The notes under the pieces are model-generated. The model saw only the letters and a program-made list of their open reading frames with translations. It made no database searches and was not told the DNA's origin. DNA of 64,000 nucleotides from Ficedula albicollis. Taxonomy: Eukaryota; Chordata; Aves; Passeriformes; Muscicapidae. Location of the stretch: the NCBI RefSeq assembly GCF_000247815.1, contig NC_021685.1:18170757-18234756 (forward strand). Reading direction: 5' to 3'. Positions 13,605 to 29,671 of the stretch are shown here, piece after piece. The position numbers were made by a program, and so were the translations under genes. Within the stretch, counting starts at the first letter, position 1; each line of letters opens with the position of its first letter.

Positions 13605-16600
13605 GACAAAGCGCTCCCGCTGTGCCACGCTCCGCTCCCGCTTCCAGAGCCTCTGGGGCCTAATGAAACCACTTGACCTCTTGCTCCTCCATTGTCCAGT
13701 CTCAGAGGGGACACTGCTGCTCCCCCAGTGTCCGGTCTGGGAGGGGACACTGCTGCTCCTGACAGCAGGCGGGGGCTGGGGCTGCTTTGACACGGCTGGC
13801 AGGGCTCTGCTCGCAGCTCTGCAGCAGCACAGCCCAAAACCACTGTAAGATTCCCCGTTCTGTTATGTTTGAGGAGTTCCTTACAGTACACTGCACTATC
13901 AGGTGTTTCTTCCCCTTTGCCACTGCATTCCTGTGCCCCCAGCAGGGCTCAGCAAGGAAGGAATTTTGTATTTCTGAGCTGCATTTCCACTGCTGACACT
14001 CAGAGCTGCTCCCACACTGCTCCAGGTGTGAAACCCTCATGGATCTGACCAAGCCCCACTGCTGCTCTGTGCACGCCCCTCTTGCAGATGTACAGCTCAA
14101 AGATCCCTGCGCTCCCTGCAGTGACTCCCTGGCTGCTTCTCCCTGCCCAGTGCCCACTGTGGAGCCCCAAAGCTCCAGGGCATGCGCTGGATCTAGGTTT
14201 GATCCCAGGTTTGATCCCAGGACCAGGCTGTGGAGCAGAGCAGGACCCTGCTTTCAGAGATGTTGGGATCAGCTCTTTCCATATTGCAAGCAAGCACTCC
14301 AGCAACTAATGTTTATTGCAAACGTGCTATAGATGGAGGTAAAACCCACAAAATGGAGGTGCCAAATGCTTTTTTTGTGATTTAGTTTCTTATTACAATA
14401 TGCTACTGGGGAAGAAAAGACATCCATGGGTAAGACTGACATTAGAGGTAGCCAGCCAGGAAAATTAAAACTCCAAGGAATGGCCTGGCTTTTTCTCATC
14501 AGGCAGGCATACAGATCCCTGCTGAGCACTTTAAGATACTCATAAATGTTAGGGACAAAACTTTCAAATAAAGAAGGGAAGGGTTTCTGCTGTCTTCAGT
14601 TTTGGCAGGCCAGTTTCAGATGCTTTAAAGGGCCTGGCTTCCATCTGGGTACTCCTTCTCCTGCCCCAGAAGAGAACCCAGCCCCAAGTAGGCACCAGCA
14701 CTCCTGGGTTCGAGGCTGGAGCATCTCATGGTTCTGCTGCCTTCCACGAGCTCTGCTCTAAATGATGCTAAAGAAAACCAATCTGAGCCCCACTGTGGGC
14801 TTGGAGCTGCATCCAGAACTCATCAGCACATATGCACAGGGGGTTGATAGACAAAACCAGTTCAAACCCCTCCCTCCTTACATCTGCAGGCTTGTGGAGC
14901 TGGAGCAGGAGGGCTCATGAGCTCTGAGCTCGGAGGTGCAGGGAATCTTTTTCCTGGGCAAATCTGCAGTAGCTTCTTGGAGCTCAGATAAATGCTTTGC
15001 TCTATTCTCACTGGCCTCATTCTCTTCTTTCATTTTTATGCAGAGTACACCTTACCCTGAAAGCACATGTTTTCACAATGCTGAATAGCCCATTCAGTGT
15101 CTGGGTCCTTTATCTCGGGGCAGAGGGGACAAAGCTTTTAAATTCAATTGTCTTGTCCCCAGTCCTGTTCCCAGCAGCCTCCTCCAGCTTCTACCAGCCT
15201 GGCAGTGCACACACACGGATCTAAATGAGAACCTCTCCTTGTGCTTCCACATTTTAGGAATATGTTTATCTTGTTTATAAGAAGATAATAATCTTACAGC
15301 AATCTTGCAGCAAGCACTTAAAATAATGTTGCAAATAAGCACTTGTGCATGTGTTCGTCCGTGAGCACAAGGGAGGTGAGGTGACTTAAACCCACCTGTG
15401 GTTTTGCAGTTCCATCCCCTGGCCACACGCTGGGCAGTGAAGCAGCAGCAGCAGCAGCTAGTCAGGCTCACAAGAGGGCTTTCCTAATAAATTCGGATTA
15501 ATAGGAAACAAGTTCCTCCTCCCCACCCCTTTCGCAGCCTCTAAAACCAGACACCCAGGCCCTCTGTGACACGTGTGTGCCACCTGAGCCTCACACCAAC
15601 ATTACATGTCATTAACAAAACATAAACCAGTGGTCACATCTTAACGGGAAAAGTTAAATCTCTTTATGCAGTTAAATAAAGATACCTTGTCCAGTCATTA
15701 TGAAGTGATTAACTTATCTAAGAAATAACAGCAGTAGGGCTGTCAGACTGGCACACAAACACTAAAAAGAGCAGGGATCAGATATCATATTAGGCTAATT
15801 ATAAAGAGAAGAAAAGACAGACAGAAGCATAAAATAGCCATGTGGACAGTATTTTGCTGGAGTTTTTCTTTGCACAGAAAAGGCAGAACACATTCTGCAT
15901 AAAGAAAATATGGGTATTAAAACAATTTCTCTTCTGGTTTCCCTAATTTAGTGCTGTATGTGAGGAGGCAGGCATGTTCAGACAACCTAACAGGTTGTGT
16001 GAAGCAGCGACCAAATCCTCATACAGACCAAGCTTCTTCAAACTAACAGAAATTCCTCCATCTCTGCACAATCCACCTGCAGCACACTTTGCAGAGCAGA
16101 AGCAGCGAGGCAGCACAGCCCATCCCATTTCCAGCCCCTGCTCACCCCCTGCCATGGCCACATTCCTCCTCTGCAGCAGCCACAGAAGCTGCTGGGCATT
16201 CCTGGTGCCTGGGTGCACTCAGCTCCTTATCAAACTGGGGTGCTCATCAGAGTCACCTCGCCCAGCCCTGACGCCCAAAGGTGCTGATTTCCCTCAGCAA
16301 GAAGCTGAGTGCCTTTCCTGCAATATCTGCTCTATTTATACTCCCAGAAGGGAGCTTTGCCTTTCTGTCCTGCTTTTGGTTATTCCATACCACCTCGCAC
16401 CACTGTCAGGGCCAGGGAGAAAGGACACTGGTTTCTGAGAAGCTGCAGGAGGCAAACGTGGCAGCATTGTCCACCCTCGTTCATTGCTGGTGCTCCATCC
16501 TGGGAGAGGCTGAATGCCTGCAGTGACAGCCAGACTGGGGCTCTCTGTGACAGATAACGCTTGGGACCTGCCAAAATCCTGGCACCTGAGAGCCTGGGCA

Positions 16601-17794
16601 GGCAGGAAGCAGGGGCACAGCACTGGGAGGAACCTCTAGAATTAAGTGGGCATTGTGAGGATCTCAATTTCAGTTTAGGTTTTATACAGCAGTTTAGTAG
16701 GAGCAGATGAGTTGCAAACACACCTTTGGGCAGGAGGCTGCCCACTGTGCTCTGACACAGCCAAGCACAGACCTTCCTCCCCTTCCAAGAAGGACAGAGC
16801 AGCCCCAGCTCTGCAGGGATGTGCTGGTGCTGAGGGGGATCCATCCCCTCATCTCTTCGTGCAGGACTTCACCCCAGCAAAGTTGTCCAACACAAAGTAC
16901 TGACCTGAGATCTCAGGGCCTAGCACCAAATGACTGGGGCAGCCAGAAGTATCTGGTCACTGTTCAGGGAAAAGGGAGGTGGGTTTCCATTTCTAACACT
17001 TGCATCCTCTTTAAGGCTTTTTTTTCCCCACTAAAACTTGATATTAATAATGATGGCAGATCCTACTTTCCTTGAGGTAATGCCAATTTTAATGCATTTT
17101 TTAATATAACTATAGTGTTATTGAGGAACAAGTAGTAAGTGATAGATACTTTAATGTAATATGAGTCAATATGTATTTGTATGTGCTTTATGACTTAATC
17201 AATATTGCTACATTAGCAAGAATAAATATGGTGTTTCCTTTTCTGGCCTTGCAAAGAACAAATAAGGAAAGTCACATTCTGAAGTTTAGGGATGAATAAA
17301 GCCTCTGCATTGCCCAGACAATTCAGTAAATCTCTTGACATTCATTTGCTCCCCAGAGCAGAGCAAGTATATCTCCAGGCTGCCCAGGAAAACCTGGGGA
17401 CTCAGCCTGGAAATCCAGTTCAGGTTTTTCACAGGGAACTTCCTAAGAGGAATTCAGAAAAAAGGAAACAGGCCCCAGCAGACAGTGCAGATCCACTCCA
17501 GCTTGCTGAGTGTCAAGGGGAAGGGCTTGGCACCCTGAGCAATGAAGGGTTTTAGTGCTGAGGAGCCAGAGGAGTTCACCAACCCTTCCCAGGCTGTGCC
17601 TGCACGCTGGCAGAAAGAAAGGACAAAGTGCTCCTGGTTTCCTGCTGCTCAGCCATTCACTGCTCCAAAAGCAGAGGTTGTGACAGGAACAGGACATCCC
17701 ATTTTGTTATTGACACAAACTTTTCCACCAGTAATTTGCTCTGAAGTAGTGGCCTGACCCAATGCGGCAAGGAAGCCCAGCCTAGCAGCAGGAC

Positions 17795-17858
17795 ATTCAC
17801 CATGGACTCCATGACCCAAAGGTTTTTTCCAGCCTAGTAAATTCTGTGATTCTGTGAT
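17795..17858 (+). mobile_element. CR1 LINE 3' tail fragment
   Basis: The stretch ATGACCCAAAGGTTTTTTCC then AGCC, followed by ATTCTGTGATTCTGTGAT, resembles the CR1 3' end (AGGTCCCTTCCAACC followed by octamer repeats). Only the tail is recognisable; it is old and truncated. Confidence 0.7.
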
Positions 17859-20324
17859 CTTACACATTCTGCACATTCATCCTGCAGTGGCAGGCCTTCA
17901 GCTGGAGCACACCTGCTGGGAGTGCTCATCCCCAGCTCCCCTCTGCCCTGGCTTCCCCTCGGGTCAGTCACGCTGCTGGCCTGTGCTGGTACCTGCCCCA
18001 GGGGAGGCATTACCTGTGCCCAGTGCAGCACTCTGCTCCTGCTGGGCCCCTGCAGGGAGTGAGATCCAGCACTGCCACCTGAGCCTGGGCACCTTCAGAG
18101 ATGCAGCACAAGGCTGGTTTCTGACTCTGGCTGTAAGTATCCCCAAACTGTGCCAAAGGAGTCCCACTCCCATCAATGCTACTGGGAGACAAATCCAGCC
18201 AGCATTCAAGAAAACAATGAAGATCCCAGCACTTGTTCCTGCCCCCAAATCCCCCAAATCCAAGCAAGCAATATCCATTTCTTCTCTTAGTCTTCTTGTT
18301 TCTAACATCACATTTTGGGGCTTCATCTTGAAGACACCGGTGAGATGCCCAGCCAGGCACATTTCAGGGGGTTTAAGACAGGGTCTTAATTAATCTCAAT
18401 ACCCTCAATATCAATCTAAATCCCCTCGGAGCAGGTCTCAGCAGTGACCAGTGTCCCTCGCTGTCCCCACAGAGCTCCTTCCCCAGGCACAGCAGTACAG
18501 AGGTGTCTGAGCTGGGATCCTCAGTGCAGGGTCCAAGGTTGGGCTGGGTGCTGTGGTTCCTTCCCTCCCAGCCTGCAGCTCCTGCAGCTCAGCCTTCACA
18601 GGGGCTGCAGCCCCTTCACAGGGGCTGGCTGTGCTCCCCACGAGCAGAGCTGCAAGGTGCGTCTGAGACACTTGTGACCTCAGAGGCTTTTTTGGGTGCT
18701 CCTCTCAAGGAAATAACATCTGGAAATTCAGCCACTGCTTATTGCATCTGCCTTTGGCTGGAGCCAAGCTGGCTCTGGTGCATCCTCCTGCACTGGCCTT
18801 CTGAGCTGCTTTGAACACGGACTCCTTTCCTAGAACTGGAATAAGAGGATGTGCCAGCGATGCTGGAGCTCTGCTGGCACGACCTGGGGCTGGCTGGGGC
18901 TGGGGTCTCGAGGCAGGAGCTGCCTGCTCCCAGCCCAGTGGCTCCAGCCCAGTTAAATGCAGCCCCTCCCCTGCACTGGGTGCCTTCTGCCCTGCTGTCA
19001 CACGGGATAACCCCCGGGTATCCTCCTGCCAGTCTGGATTTACTCTCCTTGCCGTGGGTCAGAGCCTGACCTTACACATCATTGAGCCAGGACTCCCAGA
19101 AGGGCAGGAGGAAAAAAAAATCAAACAAAAAACCTCCTCTTTCCTCAATTTGGAGAGTTTGGCGGCATTTGTTTATTTTTAACAGGTCACCACCACCATG
19201 CTTCAGCCCTTTTCCTGTTGTGATCGTTAGAACTTTTAACTGGATCATAAATCTTTTATTAACATTTGATATTATACTAATTAAAACTGTTCCATGTATG
19301 TATTATTAATTTCTCCAGCACTTCTTGTGAGGGTAATGGTTTTAGCTGGCTTAGCAAAATTCACCATAGTAAATAAGGAGAAACTCATTTCCAGGCAATT
19401 AGGCTTGCAGAAAAATAAGTTTCTTAATGAAGGGGACGATCATTACAAATTTTACCTAAATAAACAGGGTTTCTTAATGGTAACTCTTCAAGCTAAGTAA
19501 ACAGATTGGTGTGGTAATGTCCTAAGCAATACTTAAATGTAACTGTTTAATAAATTGGTAAATTACTCATTTCATCTTAGAACAAAATGGTAATACTGTA
19601 GTAATAACCTAGTATATATTCTGTAAATATGAAGCATTATCACTTTAGCTCTGAAGAAATCACCACAGTGATATGTCAGCATTGATCTAAAACTGCAGCA
19701 TTTTATCTCAAGTTTATTACCCATTTTTGAGAATCGCTGAGATTTTCAGAGCGTAATGGCAATAAAAGAAGAATTTAAAAAGCGCTTAAATGTGCATAAG
19801 TTAATCAGAGGTATCCTCAGGGGGAAAAGGAAATTTGGTAAAACATGAATTATAAGCATCATTTAAACTTACTTTGGACACTAGAGATAATAAATGGCAC
19901 CATAATTTAGAAATAGCTTTTAACATCAATGACTGTAAGAGGCACTTTACTGTTCATAAGAATTGCAAAGCAACGGTGCTGAGGCCAATTTTATTAGCCA
20001 TTTTTTTCGTTATAAAAGCAATCCAACCATTTCCAAACTGAGCAGACAGGAACAAGAGTTACGTGTTAATATGCAAAATGCATTTGAGTTGCTTTTTTTT
20101 TTTTTTTTAAATAGCCAGCAATAAATTTACCAAAAGATACAGTCTGGAGACAATTGAATGATCATTGAAGAAGAATAAAGCCAGCTCAGAGTTTACGTAT
20201 TTGGGAAGGGCGGATAAGAGGAGGGAAAGAGAATCGTTCATGCATCCCCATTTACTGGGGAATGTCGCAGCGCTTCCGAGCGCGGGGGAGGCGCCGTAAA
20301 TCAGCGGAGGCGGCGGGGCTGGAC
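17859..20324. other. Non-coding sequence, no gene recognised
   Basis: GC-moderate to 19.1 kb, then AT-rich from about 19.2 to 20.2 kb with many ATTA/TAAT words and a 17-base T run near 20092-20109. The AT-rich part could include conserved non-coding sequence, but this cannot be judged from one genome. Confidence 0.55.
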
Positions 20325-21085
<761 letters not shown>

Positions 21086-21311
21086 TACCTCGCTAACTTT
21101 TCCCAGCCGCGGGCGTGCCAGGCTGGGGGCCCGCACAGTGCCCCATTCCCGCACCCCTGTCCCGCGGCAGTGCCGCTTTCAGAGCCACCCATTGCCACCC
21201 CAGTAAATCACCAATAAACTCTGGCCAGGCAGGACAGGGGCGCCTTTGAGGAGCGGCAGCCCGGGGGTCACCGGGGTCCGGCTGCGCCACTGCCGGGGAG
21301 CGGGAGCGGGG

Positions 21312-21505
<194 letters not shown>

Positions 21506-22397
21506 TCGCCCTGAGCTCTAACCCCGCTCCCTGCCCCGCCCGGGAGCACAAAACAGCCGGACTGGCTTTACCCTGAGCCGCCACGCGTGTGCCCATGGAA
21601 CCGGCAAACAAACCCAGCTCAAGAATTAAAATTTGATTTAACTGGTTTCCCCAAGCCTCGAGAATAACAGAGATGAATATTCTTGAGACTTCCGGTGTCT
21701 GAAGCATCCAGGGTCCTTGACACACGAAACAGCCCTGCTTGGCAGAACGGGCGGTTAACACTGAAACTCAGGAGAAGGCAAATATCTCTATTTTAATTAT
21801 TTCACTCCTGACCACTGTGGCATAATCAAGATCTAACAACAGTTCTTACCCCACTTTGCCAAAACGACTCCTCCGTGCTCTCAGAGCTGCTGGGAGGAGT
21901 CTCAGCTCTCCGGTTTGTCCCTCCAGTTTCTGGGCTGTGATGTGGTTACACACCATCCCAAAATAAAGTCACTTGTATAATTTCCTAGGGAACCAAATTC
22001 AAGACGTCCTGGTAGCAGACTGTTCGCCAATTTTCGACGTTGGCAAAATTAATTCAGCCACGGCACAAACCTGAAGCTGTTCAGCAGAATATGTGAGGAG
22101 CAGGGAAGCATCACACTTATTCCTGAGAGCATCCTCTGCTCCAGGACTTTGCTTCCAGCAAAGCACATTTCCAGCGGGAGAGATCCCTCTGGAAGTAAAG
22201 GCAGAGGATGGGAACAGTTTGTTAAGTTGAACAAAGAGAAACCTGAGTCTCCTGTTTAGGACTCAGTAGCATTGAGCAAACAAGTGTGCCGCTGGTTCCC
22301 AGGGCTAGAAGCTAAAATTATACAAATCCGGGGGGAGAGGTGAAGAGGGGAGAAAGAAAAAAAAAAAAAGAAAAAAAAAAGAAAAAAAAGAAAAAGA

Positions 22398-22428
<31 letters not shown>

Positions 22429-24014
22429 AAAAAAGAAAAAAAAAGAAAAAGAAAAAAAGGCAATATATTAATTTTTATTGTGGCTATGATTAAGTACTTA
22501 AATTTTGAATCGATTCTTCATCATTAGGGATATTTCATTCAAGACTGGATTACTTTTTAAACGAATTATCTTAGCTCAAATAAGGCTTTATTTGGGAGAA
22601 ATTTAATACCTGTATAATTAGACACTGAATTAAGATGACCTTGCCATGGAACAACTACGTTTTAATTTACTCTTCATAATTAAAAGCAAATCTCTAAATA
22701 CCTTAGGCTGATTTTTTTTTTAAACACCCATTTAAATCTTCCTGTTGTTTTAAGAGAACATCTTAAAACGCCGGAGGTCGGTACCAAAAAACTTGTAATG
22801 CTGAGATCCCCTGAAATCTGGGAATACATTTTTAATTAGAGAACTCAAGCGCTGTGCTCCGTGAGCTGGGCTGGAGCAATCCGTGTTAAGGGCAGTTTCA
22901 GAGCGGAGGCACGGGGGGACAGGAGGACGGACAGACAGCCAGCCTGTGCCCCCCGAAAGGTGCTGCACCCCCTTGGGCTCCCAGCAGCTGTTCCTATGAA
23001 GCCAGCTCTGTGTCTGGCATCAAAACCAGCGCCGTGGAGCTTGGCTTTCGCCCGAACTCAGCGACATTTCCAGCCCCTCTTTCCCCTCCCCGTTAGCGGG
23101 GTTTTGGCCGTCGCGCCAGAAGCGATCCTGCTGCTTCAGCTCGGCCAGAGGAAGCGATCTGTGCGCTCGGGTCTGGTTTTGCTCCCCGCGGTGTGAGCAG
23201 CTCAGCCCGAGGGCATCGGGCAGCGCTGCCCTGGAGGGGCACAAAGCCCGGGGGTCCCCGCAGCCCCGCACGGGGCTCGCTCCACACCAGCCCTTGGACC
23301 CGCCGTCAGCAGAACCGAGCTCACGCACTTCTGGAGATGCAAACTCCGACTGAAACTTGCGCCGAAGCATTTGGCAGGCAACGGGATTGTGAAATGGGGC
23401 CCGTGAGCCAGATTTTCGGTAAATCAGAGCAGCTCTATGAATGCTCTGTCCCAGCGTACGAGAGATCGTTGAAAAGCTCCGAAAAGACTTGTGCAGCAAA
23501 CATCGCGTCTGGCGAGTTCCTCCTGCTGCCCCGAACCTGACAGACCCTGCTGTTCCTGGCACTTCACAGAGACAAGGGGGAAATTCCCTCCTGGCTCTGC
23601 CGGGGCGGATCGGGAGCGCACAGCCCCAGTTTATTGGTGTCATTCAGAATTGACTTTGGTCTCTAAACCAGAGCTGACTGGTGCTCGGGTACTTACTGAG
23701 CTCGGTGCAGGAGGCTGCATCCTCGGTTGCTTCAGTCGCTCTCAGCCCATTCACTCCCTGGCAAGAGCGATGCCAATTCCGATCAAACCCTATTGTACAC
23801 TAATGACATCCAGGCGGCACCAGCCAAGCGCTGGGAGCAGCTGAGCTCTTCCTCTGCCTGGTGGGTTCAGGAAGAGTTACAGGTGTAGGATTTGGCTTGG
23901 CTGCTTTGTTTTTGCCTCATCTGTTTTCATACATGTTTGAGCCTTCCGTGACAGGTCACTGAATTCCAGACACAGAAATCATCTTAAAGGAGATTTATTA
24001 TTTTGGAATGAAGG
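21506..24014. other. Non-coding sequence with a CpG-rich patch
   Basis: Holds the purine tract at 22342-22460, AT-rich sequence to 22.8 kb, and a moderately CpG-rich segment at about 22860-23650. No exon with recognisable protein similarity was found. Confidence 0.55.
22342..22460 (+). repeat. 119-base pure purine tract
   Basis: A and G only: short GA-rich start, then A runs of 5-13 separated by single G. Confidence 0.95.
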
Positions 24015-24848
<834 letters not shown>

Positions 24849-25210
24849 TATAAAAGGTAAAAGCTAGACCCTTCCAGAGCTACTTTAGGAGCCCCCCTCC
24901 AGCACAGCCCCCTCGGCGGGTGCAGCCTCCCTCCGTACCTGGGGCAGCCCCGGCAGTGCCCGTCCCCTCCGGGCTGGGGCGCGGAGCTGCGAGCAGCCCC
25001 GGGGGACGGGCACACAGGCGGCCGAGCAGGTGGCTGCACACGCTGCCTCTCCCACCTGCTGCCCCGTGCCGAGCCACAATGAACTTGTCAGGCCGTGCTA
25101 TTGTCACCGAGAGCAGATGTCGCCGGGCAGCGCTGCCCCGGCCGCGCTCAGCCGCTCGCGGCTCGGGGGGGCTCGCCTGCCTTTCCTCGGGCCCCGTTTC
25201 TCCCGCTTGC
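24849..25210 (+). promoter_or_regulatory. TATA-like motif followed by CpG-rich sequence
   Basis: TATAAAAGG at 24849-24857 is followed by CpG-rich DNA from about 24890 to 25200. This resembles a promoter, but no gene was recognised in either direction and the upstream side is a C run, so the arrangement may be accidental. Confidence 0.2.
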
Positions 25211-28200
25211 TTCCACCCACCTTCTTCAGCTGTTCTGTAACCCCTGCTTACTGCACTCTGCGGATTTTTGGGTCCTTCTTGCCGTGTTTTACCCTGTTTG
25301 CTGTTTTGTGTCTTGCCCTGTGTGCTGGTGATTTCACCACGGAGCTGTCCCGGTGCTCGCCATCCAGTGGGACCCCAAAACACTGCCCGGAGCGCTGGGC
25401 ACTCTCTCCCTGTCCCTCAGCAGGAACCCACGCCAAGCCATTTCCATTTCTAAGGCAGGACCCGGTTGCTTGCTCACATACAGCCCCACTGCATTGAGGT
25501 TTTGAACACAACAAAGACTCCTTTTCCACCTGGAAGTCCAGCAGAGCCCCACGGCAGAGCTTCCCAGTGCTCCACGCATCCTCATGTCTCCTCCCCACCA
25601 CCGCAGCTCTGCACAGCCCTTCCCCTGCCCTCTCCAGGTGCTCCCATCACTCTCACTTCCAGCTTTGCTCTTCTTGTTCATTCCCGGCTTTCTCCCTCCT
25701 TCTCAGCTTTCTGTGCACGCACGGAGGTCTGGGATTCTCCTTTCTCTGATCTTCCCCTGCCTCTTTCCCACTTGCTGCATTTCCATCATTTCCTGCCCTT
25801 CAGTCCCACCAGCTCGTGCTCCATCCCCCCTGAACCCATCAGAGCTTCCCATCCTCACTCAGTGTCACAACCAACACTGCCAGAGTGGGGATCACACCTC
25901 GCGCATTTCTGCCTCCGCCCCATTGTTCATTTGAATTGATAAGAAGGAAAAGTCTTGGCCAGAGAAGAAGACAAAGAGCAAAGCAGCAAACAGCAAAAAG
26001 GAGCCAGTGCTGTGTGAGGTGTTCCAGCTGCAGCTGGGGAACTGCAGACTGGCGTCCAGGGCAAGTCAGGAAGCAGAAGTAAACAGAGATAGACAAGACT
26101 GAGGGAGGGTCTCTCTTTTTCCATCTGAGCTAGTGAACAGGGATTTATGTTTCCTCTGCTTTATCTCCCACTCATGGAAGTCTCATCTGGGCTGTAGGGC
26201 CACAAGCCTGGATGGACAAAGGGCTGACAGACTCTGCTGTGTGTGGTGTGACAAAGGAACTGCCTTTGCAGACCTGTCTGGGGACCCTGCAGAGCAAACA
26301 GGGAAAACCAGTTGCTCGTGTGAATCTTGAGCAGCACAGGAAGGTAAAAGCTTTCACAGGAAGCAGAGGTTTGTGCCAGAAGCATCTCCCTCGGAGCTGT
26401 GCGACAGAGACAGTCACACAGGGGTTGGAAGCCCCTCTAAGAATGCTTTTGAAAAACTGCCTGCAGTTGGAAGGAAAATGCTGCCATGAGGAAGGGACAC
26501 ACGCTGCTTTATTTTCCCTGCCCTATTCCCTGCACAGTGAAGAGGGGCAGTGGTTTCACCCCAGCCCCTCCATGCAGCAGAAGTACATCCTTCCCCCTCT
26601 GAGCACTTGGCTGGAGACAGAGAAGGTCAACTTCACGGAGATCAATGTAGAAAAGCCACAAGCATGACAAGGCAGAAAAAAACCCCTAAAACCCTACAAC
26701 TTCTACCCTTGATGATATAGAGGAGGATCACATTTCAGATCTCCAAAAAAAGGTCCTGCAAGTGTTTTTTCCCTGAACACTTATTTCTGGTACTCTAAAA
26801 TATTTCAGCCTAGAAAGGGTGGAAAAGGCTTTTTCCCTGCTCGGGCTCTCAGGGACAGTCTCCTTTTGCCACATGGTGGGGCAGCACCAGGCATGGATGC
26901 ACTGGGCTTGAAGGCTCTAAACTGGAGTTTCCAAGTGAAACCACTAACCCTGATGTGCTGATTCAACACAGAAAAGGCTCCTTCCGTTGGCCTCCTGCTG
27001 AATAAAGGGGACAAATTAGAGTTGAAAGCATTCCTGATGAACAGTCTGAGGACAGGGGAGCCTCCACAGCCCGTGACAATCTGGAAGCAATGCAGGGTAC
27101 AACAGCTGCTCCGCTGGAGCTCCGCAATGGCAAAGCTCCCCAGTGCAAGGCGGCAGCTCCGGCGAGCGAGTCCCCGACTGTGCAGGCTGCTTTCAGAATC
27201 AATTACCCATCTCAGCTTCTCTGGGCAACAGGCAACAGCCCACTTTATCCCCCCTGCAACCCTACAAAAAGAAAACAGAGCAACATTAGGGTGCCATTTG
27301 AGCGGTGAAATGCTGAGGGATCACTTGGCTCCAGGCTGAGAGCGGCCATGCACCTGTGCAGAGAGGAAATCTGGGAGCAGAGGAAACCTGGGAGCAGGGG
27401 GCTCAGAGGCTGCCAAAACTGACTGAAAATATAGGCTGAGGAGCTGCACAAGACCAGAAATAGGCAGGCTGTGACCTGAGGGACAGCAACACGTGCCTCA
27501 GCCAGCAGCAGAAAGGCAGCATGGAGACAGGATGCCCACAGAAGACATGTCACAAGGATAAAAAAGAGTATTTTTAGAAACTCCAGGAAAAGCACGACTA
27601 AGTACTTCTTTGAAGTTCTGCTCAGGAGCACAGATTAGGATAATCCATGAAGCAGGGTGCAGGACTGCAGCTCCCCAGAGGGAGTTTTAGGTGCCAGAAC
27701 AAAACCAAGATGAATTACCACAGCATCTCTGCTGTCTATGGAGGAACCATCTCCTACACATCACCCTGCAGATGCACCCACCTGCCTGCCCTCGTGCCAG
27801 CCTCAAGGGTATAAAAGACATAAGAAAAGGGACCTGATGAAAGGTCTTGAAGGATCACCATTTCCTCCTCCCAGTGTGCAGCCCTGTGACAGCTAAAGCA
27901 TCCCCACCTCCTCTGCTTCTCCTGTGCTGCCAGAGCCAGAGTCGGGCACATCTCGGGGGGGGACAGGGGAGGAGCTGGCATGGAGGAACAGCACAGCCTG
28001 GAGCCTCTGCCTGTGGGCTGCAGCCAGGAGCTTCACCCCAGGCTGCTCCTGGAATACCTTTTGTCCAGACCTAGAAACACCTTCCCCCGTTCTAAGATTC
28101 CCTATTTTCCAGATTTCCAAGGGAAACCCAGCTCAGGTCCTGGCTCAGGCCATGGCTCCTGCCGTACCTGCCTGCAGCCACGGCACGAGAGAAGCTGCTC

Positions 28201-29671
28201 TCCCAGCCACTCCAGCCTCATGCCCTGCTGGGCAGGGTGCCCTCCTGGCCAGGCCTGGGGCACACCCGGGCCCCTCAGAGCTCCTGCTCCATCCCACCGG
28301 TCCAAGGGAGTCGAAGCTTCTTTAATTATTAACTTTGCTTTGGTTTCCCGCTCCACTTGAGAGCATGGGCTCTCTGGAGGCCAGGAGCAGCTTAACAGGG
28401 CAGCAGCCCTGGTGGGAGCAGCCCAGGGCTGGCACCAGCCGTGCCCACCCGTGGCTGGCGTCCCCCCAGGCTGCTCCCATTACCAGTAATGGGAACGGCG
28501 TGTGCGGGGGAGCAGCAGACTGTAATGTCTTTAGATTACACCACCAATTAGGTTCTCAGGGTCGTGTCCTCAGCTGATGTAGAGTAGATGAGATCTAGTG
28601 CAGCTAATGGATCTGTGCTGATTTACACCCTGGGAAGGGCTGGCCCTCTGCTGTACGAGAGCAGCAGAGCCGTTCCAGCAGCCCTGGTGTTTAACAGCTC
28701 CATCCTGAGCCAGCCTTCTCTACCCCTCCGTCCATAAACCACAGGCTTTATTAACTAAGGATTAGTCCTTCAGTTAAGTTTCAGGGTCGTTTGCTGACCT
28801 CAGAGCTGGTGAGGAGTTTTGACGAGACCCGAGGCAGTGGAGAGAGGCAGAGCAGAGGCACTGCCTGGCTGCCCTGAAGATGAAAGGTAGCAGTTCCACA
28901 GTCATGTTGGCACTTGCTGCCCTGTGGAAGTACCTGGGAGTTCAGCACCTTGAATCCAAGCTGAGAGATCATTCTAGCAAACACAGAGTTGGTTTTAACC
29001 TCATCATTTCAACAAGGCTCCTGAACTGTGCAAAGGTGAGTTTGGGTGCAAGTCTCTGCCTGACAAGGGCCCAGTGGAAATGCTGGGGCTGTAAAGCAGG
29101 GCCCAAGTGCACAAGCAGCTCTGGCAGAGGGCAAGCAGGGTGATCTGGGAGGACAGACTAACAGCTCCCCTCATTTGTGTTTCCATTGCACATAATCTGG
29201 CCAGAAAAATGTTGTGAAGCTGGGTCACATCCTTCCCTTGTGTGCTGCTGTCTGGATGCCCAGGTGCCACAAGTGTCCTGACATGGGTCACACACTACCC
29301 CAGTTAGGAGGCTCAGCTTGGGAAGAATGGTGCATAAAACTATAAATAAAATAGGATTCTTCTAATCATAGATTAAAACACAACTTCCCAAACATTAGTT
29401 TCAGCTAATGCTTCGCTTTTTCCTTCTCTGTCTGGACTGAGTGAAGAACATCGAGTGCCTTTCTGCCACCAGAAGGAATAAAAGTTCTGTACAGAGCTGA
29501 GGAATCACGACAGCCTAGCACACAAATGTTCTCAACAAGGAATATAATGCAGGCAGCTCTCACTGAGACTGTTCTTGTGCAATAACTTAAACAGTACAGA
29601 TTACTACTTGGGGAAATAAATGACAACATAACTTTGAAACTTGAAAAGCTCTTTCTTCATTGTAATCAATT
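25211..29671. other. Non-coding sequence, no gene recognised
   Basis: Mixed composition with pyrimidine-rich stretches near 25.5-25.85 kb. No repeat family, exon or RNA gene was recognised. Confidence 0.55.

Larger units (their letters stand above)
11835..17794. other. Non-coding sequence, no gene recognised
   Basis: Mixed composition. It contains the 149-bp spaced duplication at 12818-13083, a CCCAGA/CCAGGC hexamer patch at 13537-13604, a 14-bp palindrome ATGTAATATTACAT at 12673-12686 and a CAG-type triplet patch near 15440-15458. No supported exon was found. Confidence 0.6.
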
